DNA from: Methylomagnum ishizawai
GTDB lineage: Bacteria > Pseudomonadota > Gammaproteobacteria > Methylococcales > Methylococcaceae
DNA: 64,000 bases
NCBI RefSeq assembly: GCF_019670005.1
Contig: NZ_AP019783.1
Location: 124,001 to 188,000, forward strand
Direction of reading: 5' to 3'
Under the pieces are notes generated by a model. That model saw only the letters and a program-made list of their open reading frames with translations. It did no database searches and was not told the DNA's origin. Both the position numbers and the translations under genes were made by a program. Positions 45,383 through 55,298 of the stretch are shown here, one piece after another; positions within the stretch are counted from its first letter, which is position 1, and each line of letters starts with the position of its first letter.

Positions 45383-45523
45383 AAGAGGTTCGGTTGTTCG
45401 AGAATTGGATAGAGGGTATACGCTAACATGCCGACGACCAAACGTAACCTATTCCGGCACGATCCGCGTTAAACTGCCGGGCGCATCGACCGATCCCCTC
45501 TCCCACGCCGGAGGAAACCCCGT

Positions 45524-46522
45524 ATGAGTACCCCCAACCCTTGGGGCCAAAGCCCCCCGCCTCCCTCTTCGTTCCCCCAACTTCCCACCCTCCCGCTCGG
45601 ACCCATCCTCGCCGCCCTCGCGATCCTGACCGGCCTTTGGAGCGCTTATTACACCGTGCCCGCCGAATCCGAGGGCGTCCTGCTGCGCTTCGGCAAATAC
45701 ATCGACAAGGTGCCGCCGGGCCTGCATTTCAAGCTGCCGTTCGGCATCGACGAAGTGTACAAGGTGCCGACCCAGCGCCAACTCAAGATGGAATTCGGCT
45801 TCGTCAGCCTGGGCCGCACCAATCCCGACCAGGCCGGCCAATCCCCCGAACAGGAAAAATCCATGGTGACGGGCGATCTCAATTCGGCCCTGGTCGAATG
45901 GGTGGTGCAATACCGCATCACCGAACCCGAAACCTATCTGTTCGAGGTGCGCGAACCGGGGCAGACCCTCCGGGACCTATCGGAGTCGGTGATGCGCGAA
46001 ATCATCGGCGACCGCACCGTCGATGAAATCATCACCATCGGCCGCCAGGAGATCGAGGAAACCGCCCTGCTCCGCATGAGCGAATTGGCGAAGCGCTATC
46101 ACCTGGGACTGTCGGTCAACCAAGTCCAGCTCAAGAACGTCGATCCACCCAAGCCGGTGCAGCCTTCGTTCAACGAGGTCAACCGGGCGCAACAAGACCG
46201 CGAGAACGCCATCAATCTCGCCAACGGCGATTACAACAAGGCCGTGCCCCGCGCCAGGGGCGAGGCCGACCAGAAAATCCGCGCCGCCGAGGGCTACCGC
46301 TTCAAGCGCATCAACGAGGCCGAGGGCGACGCCGCCGCCTTCGGGGCGGTGTTGGAACAATACGTCAAAGCCCCCGAAGTCACCCGCGCCCGCATCTACT
46401 TGGAAACCCTGGGCGAAGTCTTGCCCCGCGCCCACCAGCAAATCATCGTGGACGACAGCGTGCGCGAAATCCTGCCCTTGTTGCCCGCGAACTCATCCAT
46501 CGTCCCGGAGCCACGGCCATGA
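45524..46522 (+). CDS. hflK: HflK, FtsH protease modulator subunit
   Basis: The protein is 332 residues. A Pro-rich N-terminus and one membrane segment (about 24-44) precede a SPFH/band-7 domain (EGVLLRFGKYIDKVPPGLHFKLP) and a coiled-coil region (RAQQDRENAINLANGDYNK). HflK and HflC form the large complex around FtsH in the inner membrane. The stop overlaps hflC by 4 bp. The usual upstream partners hfq-hflX are not in this window. Confidence 0.93.
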   Translation: MSTPNPWGQSPPPPSSFPQLPTLPLGPILAALAILTGLWSAYYTVPAESEGVLLRFGKYIDKVPPGLHFKLPFGIDEVYKVPTQRQLKMEFGFVSLGRTNPDQAGQSPEQEKSMVTGDLNSALVEWVVQYRITEPETYLFEVREPGQTLRDLSESVMREIIGDRTVDEIITIGRQEIEETALLRMSELAKRYHLGLSVNQVQLKNVDPPKPVQPSFNEVNRAQQDRENAINLANGDYNKAVPRARGEADQKIRAAEGYRFKRINEAEGDAAAFGAVLEQYVKAPEVTRARIYLETLGEVLPRAHQQIIVDDSVREILPLLPANSSIVPEPRP

Positions 46523-47496
46523 CGCCCCTGAAACAAGTCCTGGTTTATGCCGCCGTGGCGCTGGTCCTGCTGCTGGGCTATCTCTCGGTCTTCACGGTGG
46601 AACAAACCGAGCAGGCGATCCTCACCCAGTTCGGGAGGCCGGTGCGCGACCCCATCACCGAACCCGGCCTGCATTTCAAACTGCCGCTGGTGCAGCAAGT
46701 GACCCGCATCGACAAGCGCTATCTGGCTTGGGACGGGCCGATGGTGGAAATGTCCACCAAGGACAAGACCTATGTGCAGGTCGGCACTTTCGCCCGATGG
46801 CGCATCACCGATCCCATGCGCTATTTCCTGCGGCTCCGCGACGAGCGCAGCGCCCAATCGCGCTTGGAGGATATCCTCGGCAGCGAAACCCGCACCGCCA
46901 TCGCCAAGCACGAATTGATCGAGGTGGTCCGCATCGACAAGGACCGCCAGCCGCGCCAGGATGAAAGCGTGGCGGCGGCGCTGGCCGAGATCGGCGGCAT
47001 CGGAGCCTTGCGGCCCATCCATGTCGGGCGCTTGCAAATCGAGAAAGGCATCTTCGACGCCGCCGCGCCCAAACTGGCGGAATTCGGCATCGAACTGCTG
47101 GATATCCGGCTCAAGCGCATCAATTACAATCCGCAAGTGTTGGAGCGGATTTACCAGCGCATGATCAGCGAGCGCCTACAAATCGCCCAGCGTTTCCGCT
47201 CGGAAGGCGAGGGCGAGGCCGCCCGCATCTCGGGCCGCAAGGAACGCGATATCAACGAAATCGAATCCACCGCCTACAAGCGGGTGCAGGAAATCCGCGG
47301 CGAGGCCGACGGCAAGGCCACCGAAATCTACGCCCGCGCCTATACCCAAAGGCCGGAGGCGGCGGAGTTCTACCAGTTCCTCAAGAGCATGGAGACCTAC
47401 CGCAAGGTGATCGGCGGCGGTTCGACCCTGGTGCTGTCCACCGACAGCGAATTGTTCGGCTGGCTCAAGCGGGGGGTGGTCAAGGGCAAACCCTGA
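46519..47496 (+). CDS. hflC: HflC, FtsH protease modulator subunit
   Basis: The protein is 325 residues with an N-terminal membrane segment (about 8-27), a band-7 domain (TEQAILTQFGRPVRDPITEPG) and the typical tail with IRGEADGKATEIYARAY. The ATG at 46519 overlaps the hflK stop, so both are expressed together. Only a 59-bp gap separates it from hypA on the same strand. Confidence 0.94.
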   Translation: MTPLKQVLVYAAVALVLLLGYLSVFTVEQTEQAILTQFGRPVRDPITEPGLHFKLPLVQQVTRIDKRYLAWDGPMVEMSTKDKTYVQVGTFARWRITDPMRYFLRLRDERSAQSRLEDILGSETRTAIAKHELIEVVRIDKDRQPRQDESVAAALAEIGGIGALRPIHVGRLQIEKGIFDAAAPKLAEFGIELLDIRLKRINYNPQVLERIYQRMISERLQIAQRFRSEGEGEAARISGRKERDINEIESTAYKRVQEIRGEADGKATEIYARAYTQRPEAAEFYQFLKSMETYRKVIGGGSTLVLSTDSELFGWLKRGVVKGKP

Positions 47497-47555
47497 GCGC
47501 CCCGTCCCGGCCATCCCCGTGTAAACTGTGGGCTTATTCCCCCGCGAGTCCCGCC

Positions 47556-47897
47556 ATGCACGAACTCTCCCTGGCCCAAAGCCTGATCGAACTGATGGAA
47601 GACGAAGCCCGGCGCGGCGGTTTCAGCCGCGTCCGCAAAGCCTGGCTGGAAATCGGCGCGTTGGCCGGGGTGGAGGAAACCGCCCTGCGCTTCGGTTTCG
47701 AAGCGGCGGCGCTCGCGACCTGCGCCGAGGGGGCGGAACTGGAAATCCTGACCCCGCCGGGCGAGGCGTGGTGCTTCGATTGCGGACGCGGCGTCGTCCT
47801 CCAGGCTTTGCCGGACGGCTGCCCGCATTGCGCGGGCCACCGCCTGCAAGTGACCGGGGGCACCCAATTCAAGCTGAAAGAACTGGAGGTTATCTAG
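47556..47897 (+). CDS. hypA: hydrogenase nickel metallochaperone HypA
   Basis: The protein is 113 residues. It starts MHELS, with the nickel-binding His2, and carries the zinc site CFDC...CPHC (about 72-94). HypA delivers nickel to [NiFe] hydrogenase (and urease in some species). It is 3 bp from hypB, forming a hypAB pair without other hyp or hydrogenase genes in the window. Confidence 0.94.
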   Translation: MHELSLAQSLIELMEDEARRGGFSRVRKAWLEIGALAGVEETALRFGFEAAALATCAEGAELEILTPPGEAWCFDCGRGVVLQALPDGCPHCAGHRLQVTGGTQFKLKELEVI

Positions 47898-47900
47898 ACC

Positions 47901-48812
47901 ATGTGTACCGTCTGCGGCTGCGGCGAGCCGGATCAACCCGCCCACGACCCTTCCCATCCGCATGAACACGGCCATGCGCACGATCATGGACATTCCCATA
48001 GCCATGATCACGCCCATCCCCACGACCATCACCACGCCGGGGCAGGCCATCATCATTACGGCCAAGGCCCGGCGGGCGTGACCCTGGCCGGCTTCAGCCA
48101 GGACCGCATCGTCCGCATCGAGCGCGACGTGCTGGGCAAGAACGATGGCTATGCCCGCAAAAACCGGGCTTGGTTCGAGCAACACGGCATCCTGGCCTTG
48201 AACCTGGTGTCCGGTCCCGGTTCCGGCAAAACCACCCTGCTGGAACGCACCCTCACGGATTTGCGCGGAGACCTGGCCCTGGCGGTGATCGAAGGCGACC
48301 AGCAAACCACCAACGACGCCGAGCGCATCCGTGCCACCGGGGTGAAAGCCTTGCAGATCAACACCGGCAAGGGCTGCCATCTCGACGCCCATCAGGTCGG
48401 GCACGCCCTGGACGAACTGGCCCCCGCCGACCACAGCCTGCTGTTCATCGAGAACGTGGGCAATCTGGTGTGCCCCGCGCTGTTCGACCTGGGCGAGGCG
48501 GGCAAGGTGGTGATGCTGTCGGTGACGGAAGGCGAGGACAAGCCGATCAAATACCCGGACATGTTCCACCGGGCGGCGCTGATCGTCCTGAACAAGATCG
48601 ACCTGTTGCCCTATGTGAAGTTCGACGTGGAGCGCTGTCTGGACTATGTGCGGCAGGTGAACCGGGAAGCGCCGATCCTCAGGGTATCCGCGACCACGGG
48701 CGAAGGCATGGAACACTGGTACGGTTGGATCAAGGAACAGCGGCGGGCCTTGCTCGAAACCCGAGCCGCCCAGCTGGAAAGCGCCTTGTCGGCTTTGCGC
48801 GCCCAGTTGTGA
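47901..48812 (+). CDS. hypB: hydrogenase nickel-incorporation GTPase HypB
   Basis: The protein is 303 residues. The N-terminus has CxxCGCGE, then a long His/Asp-rich stretch (about 14-52) that can store nickel. The GTPase core has [11 protein letters not shown] (Walker A), [20 protein letters not shown] and NKIDLLPYV. The extensive His-rich region means a nickel-storage HypB variant. It lies 3 bp after hypA and ends just before a strong hairpin. Confidence 0.95.
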   Translation: MCTVCGCGEPDQPAHDPSHPHEHGHAHDHGHSHSHDHAHPHDHHHAGAGHHHYGQGPAGVTLAGFSQDRIVRIERDVLGKNDGYARKNRAWFEQHGILALNLVSGPGSGKTTLLERTLTDLRGDLALAVIEGDQQTTNDAERIRATGVKALQINTGKGCHLDAHQVGHALDELAPADHSLLFIENVGNLVCPALFDLGEAGKVVMLSVTEGEDKPIKYPDMFHRAALIVLNKIDLLPYVKFDVERCLDYVRQVNREAPILRVSATTGEGMEHWYGWIKEQRRALLETRAAQLESALSALRAQL

Positions 48813-48820
48813 TGGAAACC

Positions 48821-48845
48821 GGGGCGGCGGTTCCCGCGCCGCCCC
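48821..48845. terminator. hairpin between convergent hypB and TPR gene
   Basis: GGGGCGGCG pairs perfectly with CGCCGCCCC around a 7-nt loop, between two converging stops 40 bp apart. There is no T tract, so it is a likely but unproven terminator. Confidence 0.55.
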
Positions 48846-48852
48846 GTCCCGA

Positions 48853-49590
48853 TCAGCCCAGTTCCCGCCGCGCCAGTTCCACCCATTCCCGGTTCAGCCG
48901 GTAGCTGTGTTGGCTGCCGCCCTTGGCATCCTTGACCACTTCCTCGAACAGGGCGCGGGCTTCGTCGGCCCGGCCCGTTTGTTTCAGTAGCTTGCCATAG
49001 CGGCATTTGATCTCCGCCGACGGGGCTTTCGCCAATAGGGCGGCGTACTCCTCCAGGGCGGGTTCCGTGGCGCCGACTTCCTCCAACACCCTGGCATACA
49101 GCAGCCGCGCCTCGGCGTTGTCGTAGCCGGGATTGGCTTCCCGTAATTGCTCCAGGATTTCCCGCGCCCGCCCGAAGCGCCCGGCCCCGCATAAGGCCCG
49201 GCCCAGACCCAGCAGCAACTCGGGATCGTCCCGGTACAGGCCGGTCAACGCGGCTTCGTACAAGGGAACGGCGGCATCGAACTGGCCGCGCTTCAGGTAT
49301 TCCTGGGCCAGGGCCACACGGTTGCCCACGGTGTCGGAGCGTTCCAGGGCTTCCTGGAGTTGGCGCAATTCCTTGCCGGGGTCCAGGGCTTTGCGTAGCA
49401 CCTTGCCGCCTTGCTGGGCGGCGCGGCTCTGGCTGGCTTCGGGGATCAGCACCATCACGATATAGAGCAAACAACCGATCAAGGGCACGAACACGATCAA
49501 AAAAACCCAGAACAAGGGATAGCCGCGCTTCATGGCGTGGACGGCGAAACCGATCTGGATCGCTAACATCAGGATTCCGGTGATTTCCAT
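48853..49590 (-). CDS. TPR protein with N-terminal membrane hairpin
   Basis: The protein is 245 residues from the ATG at 49590, chosen because it starts a hydrophobic N-terminus; upstream in-frame sequence is not protein-like. Two membrane segments (about 4-20 and 25-48) resemble a PLDc_N-type hairpin. The soluble part holds TPR-like repeats with AQEYLKRGQFDAAVPLYEAAL and ALLAKAPSAEIK. It is probably an inner-membrane scaffold with a cytoplasmic repeat domain. Function unknown. Confidence 0.75.
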   Translation of the reverse strand: MEITGILMLAIQIGFAVHAMKRGYPLFWVFLIVFVPLIGCLLYIVMVLIPEASQSRAAQQGGKVLRKALDPGKELRQLQEALERSDTVGNRVALAQEYLKRGQFDAAVPLYEAALTGLYRDDPELLLGLGRALCGAGRFGRAREILEQLREANPGYDNAEARLLYARVLEEVGATEPALEEYAALLAKAPSAEIKCRYGKLLKQTGRADEARALFEEVVKDAKGGSQHSYRLNREWVELARRELG

Positions 49591-49784
49591 GGGGATTCTT
49601 GGGGTTTTAACGATGGGGGTTATTGCGATGCGCCGCCGTTGGGGAATTCCCCCGCGACCGGGCCGGACGGATACCCGCGACGCCGATGTAGACAAAAAGG
49701 CCGTCCGGCTTATCCCTGTCACCTCGGCCCGGGCGGTCCGGGCGGCTGTCACGGTGGACAGGGTTTTTAAGTATTTTCCACGAG

Positions 49785-49813
49785 TTGGTTGAGGGACACA
49801 CGTAATTTATAAT
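49785..49813 (+). promoter_or_regulatory. sigma-70-type promoter of metK
   Basis: TTGGTT (49785-49790) and TATAAT (49808-49813) are separated by exactly 17 bp. The -10 box matches the consensus fully. The element lies 55 bp before the metK GTG start. The 278-bp gap 49591-49868 contains no gene, and I see no SAM riboswitch there. Confidence 0.75.
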
Positions 49814-49868
49814 CGTCCGTTCCTCCCGCAATCCACGACCATCACCGCTTTTTACGACAGGACGCACC

Positions 49869-51050
49869 GTGAGCAATAACTACTTCTTCACCTCCGAATC
49901 CGTTTCCGAAGGCCACCCGGACAAGGTCTCCGACCAAATCTCCGACGCCATCCTCGACGCCATCCTGGACCAGGACAAACATTCCCGCGTCGCCGCCGAA
50001 ACCCTGTGCAACACCGGCCTCGTGGTCCTGGCGGGCGAAATCACCACCGGCGCCAATGTCGATTACATCAAGGTCGCCCGCGACGTGCTGAAAGACATCG
50101 GCTACGACAACACCGACTACGGCATCGACTACAAGGGCTGCGCCGTATTGGTGGCCTACGACAAGCAATCCCCCGATATCGCCCAGGGCGTCAACAAGGC
50201 CTACGACGACGATCTAGGCCAGGGCGCGGGCGACCAGGGCTTGATGTTCGGCTACGCCTGCGACGAAACGCCGACCCTGATGCCGCTGCCGATCTACCTC
50301 GCCCACCGTTTGGTGGAACGCCAAGCCTATCTGCGCCATAGCGGCGTCTTGCCCTGGCTGCGTCCCGACGCCAAGAGCCAAGTCACCGTGCGCTATGTGG
50401 ACGGCAAGCCCGACACCATCGACACCATCGTGCTGTCCACCCAGCACGCCCCGGAAATGTCCGACGGCGACCGCATGAAGAAGGAAGCCATCGAGGCCGT
50501 GATCGAGGACATCATCAAGCCGGTGCTGCCCGAAGACATGCTCAAGGGCAATATCAACTATCTGGTCAACCCCACCGGCCGCTTCGTGGTCGGCGGTCCC
50601 CAGGGCGACTGCGGCCTGACCGGGCGCAAGATCATCGTCGACACCTACGGCGGCGCGGCCCCGCACGGCGGCGGCGCGTTCTCCGGCAAAGACCCGTCCA
50701 AGGTGGACCGTTCCGCCGCCTACGCGGGCCGCTACGTGGCCAAGAACATCGTCGCGGCCGGGCTGGCTTCCCGTTGCCAAATCCAGGTGTCCTACGCCAT
50801 CGGCGTCGCCAAGCCGACCAGCGTGATGGTGGAAACCTACGGCACCGGCAAAATCTCCGACGAACGCATCACCGAACTGGTCCTTGAACATTTCGACCTG
50901 CGCCCGAAGGGCATCGTCAACATGCTCGACCTGCTGCGGCCCATCTACCGGAAAACCGCCTCCTACGGCCACTTTGGCCGCGAGGAGCCGGAATTCACCT
51001 GGGAACGCACCGACAAGGCCGCCCTCTTGCGGGAAGCCGCCGGCCTCTAA
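49869..51050 (+). CDS. metK: methionine adenosyltransferase (canonical)
   Basis: The protein is 393 residues with a GTG start preceded by AGGACGC. Motifs: [20 protein letters not shown] (His14-type catalytic His), the loop [25 protein letters not shown] and the phosphate-binding [19 protein letters not shown] (given as regions). It makes SAM from methionine and ATP. It starts the methyl-cycle series metK, (uma2), ahcY, (GT61), metF. A second, divergent MAT is at 19532. Confidence 0.97.
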   Translation: MSNNYFFTSESVSEGHPDKVSDQISDAILDAILDQDKHSRVAAETLCNTGLVVLAGEITTGANVDYIKVARDVLKDIGYDNTDYGIDYKGCAVLVAYDKQSPDIAQGVNKAYDDDLGQGAGDQGLMFGYACDETPTLMPLPIYLAHRLVERQAYLRHSGVLPWLRPDAKSQVTVRYVDGKPDTIDTIVLSTQHAPEMSDGDRMKKEAIEAVIEDIIKPVLPEDMLKGNINYLVNPTGRFVVGGPQGDCGLTGRKIIVDTYGGAAPHGGGAFSGKDPSKVDRSAAYAGRYVAKNIVAAGLASRCQIQVSYAIGVAKPTSVMVETYGTGKISDERITELVLEHFDLRPKGIVNMLDLLRPIYRKTASYGHFGREEPEFTWERTDKAALLREAAGL

Positions 51051-51105
51051 TCCCGAGCCATGCCGCCCCGCGTTCACGACGGGGCGGTAATATGGAGCCG
51101 ACCTT

Positions 51106-51579
51106 ATGAACTGGGCTGAAGTCCTCGCCGATAAATCGCTGCAAGACCTGCCGTATAAGATCGAGTTGGACCGCTATGGGAATATCGTTATGAGTCCGGC
51201 CAGCAACCGCCATGGGCGTTTGCAAGCCTGGGTGGGTTCCTTCCTGGAACGATATTTGGGTGGCGAATTCATGGTGGAATGCTCGGTGGACACGCCGGAA
51301 GGCGTCAAAGTCGCCGATGTGGCATGGTGTTCGCCGGAATTCCTGGCCCGCCATGGCTACCCAACGCCCTACCCGGAAGCCCCGGAGATTTGCGTCGAAG
51401 TGCGCTCGCCTTCCAACGCCTGGGAGGAAATGCGGGTTAAAATCGCGCTCTATCTCGGCCAGGGCGCGCGCGAGGTCTGGATCGTGTTCGAGACCGGCGA
51501 AGTCCGGTTCTTCGGCCCCGAAGGCGAACGGGAACGCTCGGAATATCCCGTGGACCCGCGTCCCGAACTTAAACATTGA
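51106..51579 (+). CDS. Uma2-family (DUF820) PD-(D/E)XK-like nuclease
   Basis: The protein is 157 residues with GGAG 7 bp upstream of the ATG. Core features of DUF820/Uma2 are visible: ELDRYGNIVMSPAS at the N-terminus, VADVAWCSPEF with the catalytic Asp, and EICVEVRSPSN with the ExV-type Glu, then KIALYLGQGAREVWIVF. Uma2 proteins are restriction-endonuclease-like but of unknown role. Its place between metK and the SAH riboswitch is not functional for the methyl cycle; it looks like an insertion. Confidence 0.85.
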   Translation: MNWAEVLADKSLQDLPYKIELDRYGNIVMSPASNRHGRLQAWVGSFLERYLGGEFMVECSVDTPEGVKVADVAWCSPEFLARHGYPTPYPEAPEICVEVRSPSNAWEEMRVKIALYLGQGAREVWIVFETGEVRFFGPEGERERSEYPVDPRPELKH

Positions 51580-51594
51580 ACTAAGATTACGTCT

Positions 51595-51662
51595 CCCCGA
51601 GGAGCGCTGCGACGGCCAGAAGCCGCCAGGCTCGGGGCGATGGCACGAACCCAACGGCGCTC
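51595..51662 (+). promoter_or_regulatory. SAH riboswitch upstream of ahcY
   Basis: The helix P1 is formed by CCCCGAG (51595-51601) with CTCGGGG (51631-51637). A pseudoknot forms between GAGCGC (51602-51607) and GCGCTC (51657-51662). A small hairpin GGC/GCC lies around 51613-51625. The conserved GAGGAGCGCTGCG and the AACGGCGCTC segment match the SAH riboswitch class (Rfam RF01057). It lies 94 bp before the ahcY ATG and should switch ahcY on when S-adenosylhomocysteine accumulates. Confidence 0.93.
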
Positions 51663-51755
51663 GATTACACCCACCTCGCCCCGCGGTGTATCGAGCTACG
51701 CTACGTAACCGCAGGCGCAAGGTGGATTGCAACCTCTCTGGAGAAGCAAGACACC

Positions 51756-53180
51756 ATGAACGCTGCTGTCCAATCCGAAACCTTCACCGACTACGTCGTC
51801 GCCGACCTCGCCCTGGCCGATTGGGGCCGCAAGGAAATCAAGATCGCCGAGACCGAAATGCCGGGACTCATGGCGATCCGCGATGAATTCGCCGCCGCCC
51901 AACCCCTCAAGGGCGCGCGCATCACCGGCTCCCTGCACATGACCATCCAGACGGCGGTACTGATCGAGACCCTCACCGCCCTGGGCGCGGAAGTGCGCTG
52001 GGCCTCCTGCAACATCTTCTCGACCCAGGACCACGCCGCCGCCGCCATCGCCGCGCAGGGCATCCCGGTGTTCGCGGTCAAGGGCGAATCGCTGGAAGAC
52101 TATTGGGATTACACCCACCGTATCTTCGAATGGGCCGACGGCGGCTATTCCAATATGATCCTGGACGACGGCGGCGACGCCACCCTGCTGCTGCACCTGG
52201 GCGCGAAGGCCGAGGCCGACGCTTCCGTGCTGGCGAATCCGGGTTCCGAGGAAGAGCGGGTGCTGTTCGCCGCGATCAAGGCCAAGCTGGCGACCGATCC
52301 GACCTGGTATTCCGTGCGTTTGGCCGCCGTGAAGGGCGTGACCGAGGAAACCACCACCGGCGTCCACCGTCTCTATCAGATGCACGCCAAGGGCGACCTG
52401 AAATTCCCCGGCATCAACGTCAACGATTCCGTCACCAAGTCCAAGTTCGACAACCTGTACGGCTGCCGCGAATCCCTGGTGGACGGCATCAAGCGCGCCA
52501 CCGACGTGATGGTGGCGGGCAAGGTCGCCTTGGTCTGCGGCTATGGCGACGTGGGCAAGGGTTCCGCGCAAGCCCTCCGCGCCCTGTCCGCCCAGGTGTG
52601 GGTCACGGAAATCGACCCGATCTGCGCCCTGCAAGCGGCGATGGAAGGCTACCGCGTCGTGACCATGGACTACGCCGCCGACAAGGCCGATATCTTCGTC
52701 ACCTGCACCGGCAACTACCACGTCATCACCCATGACCACATGGTGAAGATGAAGGACCAGGCCATCGTCTGCAACATCGGCCATTTCGACAACGAGATCG
52801 AAGTCGCCGCCATCGAAAAATACCAGTGGGAAGAAATCAAGCCGCAGGTGGACCATGTCATCTTCCCCGATGGCAAGCGCATCATCCTGCTGGCCAAGGG
52901 CCGCTTGGTGAACCTGGGCTGCGCGACCGGCCATCCCAGCTATGTGATGTCCTCCAGCTTCGCCAACCAGACCATCGCCCAGATCGAGCTGTGGACCGAG
53001 CGCGACTCCGGCAAATATCCCATCGGCGTCTATACCCTCCCGAAGCACCTCGACGAAAAGGTCGCCCGCTTGCAGCTCAAGAAGCTCAACGCGCAACTGA
53101 CCGAGCTGACCCCGGAGCAGGCGGCCTATATCGGCGTGCCGGTGGAAGGCCCGTACAAGGCCGAGCATTACCGTTATTGA
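51756..53180 (+). CDS. ahcY: adenosylhomocysteinase
   Basis: The protein is 474 residues, the usual bacterial length. Motifs: [17 protein letters not shown] near the substrate site, [17 protein letters not shown], the NAD-binding [13 protein letters not shown], the DNEIEVAA region and the C-terminal [10 protein letters not shown] that closes the active site. It hydrolyses SAH to homocysteine and adenosine, removing the inhibitor of methyltransferases. The ribosome-binding site is GGAG. It is controlled by the SAH riboswitch just upstream and precedes the GT61 and metF genes. Confidence 0.97.
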   Translation: MNAAVQSETFTDYVVADLALADWGRKEIKIAETEMPGLMAIRDEFAAAQPLKGARITGSLHMTIQTAVLIETLTALGAEVRWASCNIFSTQDHAAAAIAAQGIPVFAVKGESLEDYWDYTHRIFEWADGGYSNMILDDGGDATLLLHLGAKAEADASVLANPGSEEERVLFAAIKAKLATDPTWYSVRLAAVKGVTEETTTGVHRLYQMHAKGDLKFPGINVNDSVTKSKFDNLYGCRESLVDGIKRATDVMVAGKVALVCGYGDVGKGSAQALRALSAQVWVTEIDPICALQAAMEGYRVVTMDYAADKADIFVTCTGNYHVITHDHMVKMKDQAIVCNIGHFDNEIEVAAIEKYQWEEIKPQVDHVIFPDGKRIILLAKGRLVNLGCATGHPSYVMSSSFANQTIAQIELWTERDSGKYPIGVYTLPKHLDEKVARLQLKKLNAQLTELTPEQAAYIGVPVEGPYKAEHYRY

Positions 53181-53265
53181 TCCTGCCTTGACCGGCGCGG
53201 GAATCCTTCCCGCGCCCTCCAAGGATGGAATCCAAAGCTCCGCGAACCCGCCGCCTGGGAAAACG

Positions 53266-54309
53266 ATGGAATACTGCCAATTCAAGGATATTATCGTCCA
53301 GCCCTTTTCCCGGCTGTTGGGCGGGAAACCCACGCCCTTCAAAGGCGGTCCGGTTTTCCCGGAGGATGCCCTGGCCTATGTGCGGCATTATCGCAATAAA
53401 AAAATCATGGACGAGGTCGATACCCTTATCGACGCCCCGGATTCCCTGCCGGCGATTCCGGGGTCCTATGTCTACGCCGGACCATTGATTAGGCATTTCG
53501 GGCATTTCATGGCGGAATGCTGCCATAGGCTATGGGCTTTCCATCGGTTCCGGCCCGAGGTCGATGGCATCGTCTACGGCGTCAAGCCCGGCCAATCCGA
53601 CCAATTGCGGGATTATCCAGGCTTCGTGGGCGAGGCTTTGGCCCGGTTCGGGATAGCCCCGGAACAGGTGAAGCTAGTCAACCAGCCCACCCGCTTCCAA
53701 AACCTGATCGTTCCGCAACAAGCCGCCGCGCTGTGGCGGAGTCCCGCCAAGGAATATTTGGACTTCCTGGCCCGGCTCGACCCGCAAGCGCTGGTAGCCG
53801 ACGATATCCCCGAAAAAATCTGCGTGGGCCGGGCGCATCTCATCAAAAAGGGCTGTATTTGCGGGGAGGATTATCTCGAACAGCTTTTAGGCGAAGAGGG
53901 TTATTTCATCCTGAGGCCGGAAAACTACCCGTTGGCCCGGCAATGGCAATATTACGCCAACGCCAAGCAAATCATCTTCACCGAAGGCAGCGCCATCCAT
54001 GGCCTCGAATTATTGCCCCGTTTACAAGCCGGGGTTTTCGTCATCAACCGGCGGCCCAAGAGTATCCTGGCGGAACGGGTTTTAGGGCCGCGATGCGATA
54101 AACTCCAGGTATTCGACGGGATATCCGTGATCGGCATCGTGCAGGATACCCGGCAAGAACCCGCCAACGCCCTGTCCAGGGTCGATCATATCGAGGGTTT
54201 ATTGGATGCCCTCCGGGACCACGGTTTCGCCGGTTTATCCGGTTTCGATCCCGAGGAATTCTCGGCCAGGGAATCCCTATATTTGAACCAGGTCGCGACC
54301 CGGCTTTGA
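53266..54309 (+). CDS. GT61-family glycosyltransferase
   Basis: The protein is 347 residues from the ATG at 53266; the open frame extends to 53188 but that part resembles intergenic sequence. Features of the DUF563/GT61 fold: FGHFMAECCHRLWA near the N-terminus, ICVGRAHLIKKG then ITTEGSAIHG-like sequence (here IFTEGSAIHGLELL), followed by a Rossmann-like C-terminal half. GT61 enzymes transfer xylose, N-acetylglucosamine or related sugars. It lies between ahcY and metF on the same strand, where no sugar chemistry is expected. Confidence 0.78.
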   Translation: MEYCQFKDIIVQPFSRLLGGKPTPFKGGPVFPEDALAYVRHYRNKKIMDEVDTLIDAPDSLPAIPGSYVYAGPLIRHFGHFMAECCHRLWAFHRFRPEVDGIVYGVKPGQSDQLRDYPGFVGEALARFGIAPEQVKLVNQPTRFQNLIVPQQAAALWRSPAKEYLDFLARLDPQALVADDIPEKICVGRAHLIKKGCICGEDYLEQLLGEEGYFILRPENYPLARQWQYYANAKQIIFTEGSAIHGLELLPRLQAGVFVINRRPKSILAERVLGPRCDKLQVFDGISVIGIVQDTRQEPANALSRVDHIEGLLDALRDHGFAGLSGFDPEEFSARESLYLNQVATRL

Positions 54310-54353
54310 TCCTTATCCCCCCATGCCCCCCAATAGCGAGGCCACCCCATACC

Positions 54354-55211
54354 ATGCGCTCCCAACAACACTATCCCCAAGCCTACAGCCTGGAATTCTT
54401 CCCGCCCAAAACCCCCGAGGCGGAAACCAGCCTGAATAACGCCCTCGCCAAGCTCGCCCCGCTCCGGCCCAAGTTCTGCTCGGTCACTTTCGGCGCGGCG
54501 GGCTCGACCCGCGAAAAAACCTTCGAAACCGTGGTGGGCCTGCAAACCACCTATGGCCTGGAAGCCGCCCCGCATATTTCCTGCGTGGCCTCGACCCGCG
54601 ACAATATGCGCGAGGTGCTTAACGCCTATCAAAACCAGGGCATCCGCCATATCGTGGCCCTGCGCGGCGATATGCCCTCGGGGATGATGTCGGCGGGGGA
54701 GTTCCGCTATGCCAACGAGTTGGTGGCCTTCATCCGCCAGGAAACCGGCGACCATTTCCATATCGAGGTCGCGGCCTACCCGGAAATGCATCCGCAGGCC
54801 CAGGGCATCGAAGCCGATCTTAAAAACTTCAAGCGCAAGGTGGAGGCCGGGGCGGACAGCGCCATCACCCAATATTTTTTCAATCCCGAAGCCTATTTCC
54901 GCTTCATCGACGATTGCGAAAAGCTGGGGCTGGACCTGCCCATCACCCCCGGCATCATGCCGATCACCAATTACACCCAGATCGCGCGCTTCTCCGAGAT
55001 GTGCGGAGCCGATATTCCACGCTGGGTCAGGAAGCGCCTGGAAGCCCTGGGCGACGACCGCGCCGCCATCCGCGCCTTCGGCCTGGAGGTGGTGAGCGAT
55101 TTGTGCCGCCGTTTGTTGGAGCAGGGCGCGCCGGGGCTGCACTTCTATACCCTGAACCAAGCCGAGGCGGTGTTGGGGATTTGGAAGAACTTGGGGTTGG
55201 AGTCGGCCTAG
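54354..55211 (+). CDS. metF: 5,10-methylenetetrahydrofolate reductase
   Basis: The protein is 285 residues from the ATG at 54354; the ATG at 54306 is not used because the first 16 codons look intergenic. MetF motifs are seen: SLEFFPPKT at the N-terminus (catalytic Glu), SVTFGAAGSTR, HIVALRGD, and AITQYFFNPEAYFRF. It makes 5-methyl-THF with an FAD cofactor, feeding methionine synthesis, so it closes the methyl cycle with metK and ahcY. The ribosome-binding site is weak. Confidence 0.95.
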   Translation: MRSQQHYPQAYSLEFFPPKTPEAETSLNNALAKLAPLRPKFCSVTFGAAGSTREKTFETVVGLQTTYGLEAAPHISCVASTRDNMREVLNAYQNQGIRHIVALRGDMPSGMMSAGEFRYANELVAFIRQETGDHFHIEVAAYPEMHPQAQGIEADLKNFKRKVEAGADSAITQYFFNPEAYFRFIDDCEKLGLDLPITPGIMPITNYTQIARFSEMCGADIPRWVRKRLEALGDDRAAIRAFGLEVVSDLCRRLLEQGAPGLHFYTLNQAEAVLGIWKNLGLESA

Positions 55212-55298
55212 CCGGGTGTTACCGTAAACCCTCGCGCCGACTTCATGGAGTCCGGCGCGGACCCTTCAGTGCGACCGCTTACAAAGGAGGTAACGGCG

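Noticed and set aside
49591-49868. metK leader inspected for a SAM riboswitch
   Set aside because: No SAM-I, SAM-II or SAM-IV-type core could be recognised; only a sigma-70 promoter is clear.
51696-53342. 548-residue minus-strand ORF opposite ahcY
   Set aside because: Full shadow of ahcY, whose motifs are unambiguous.
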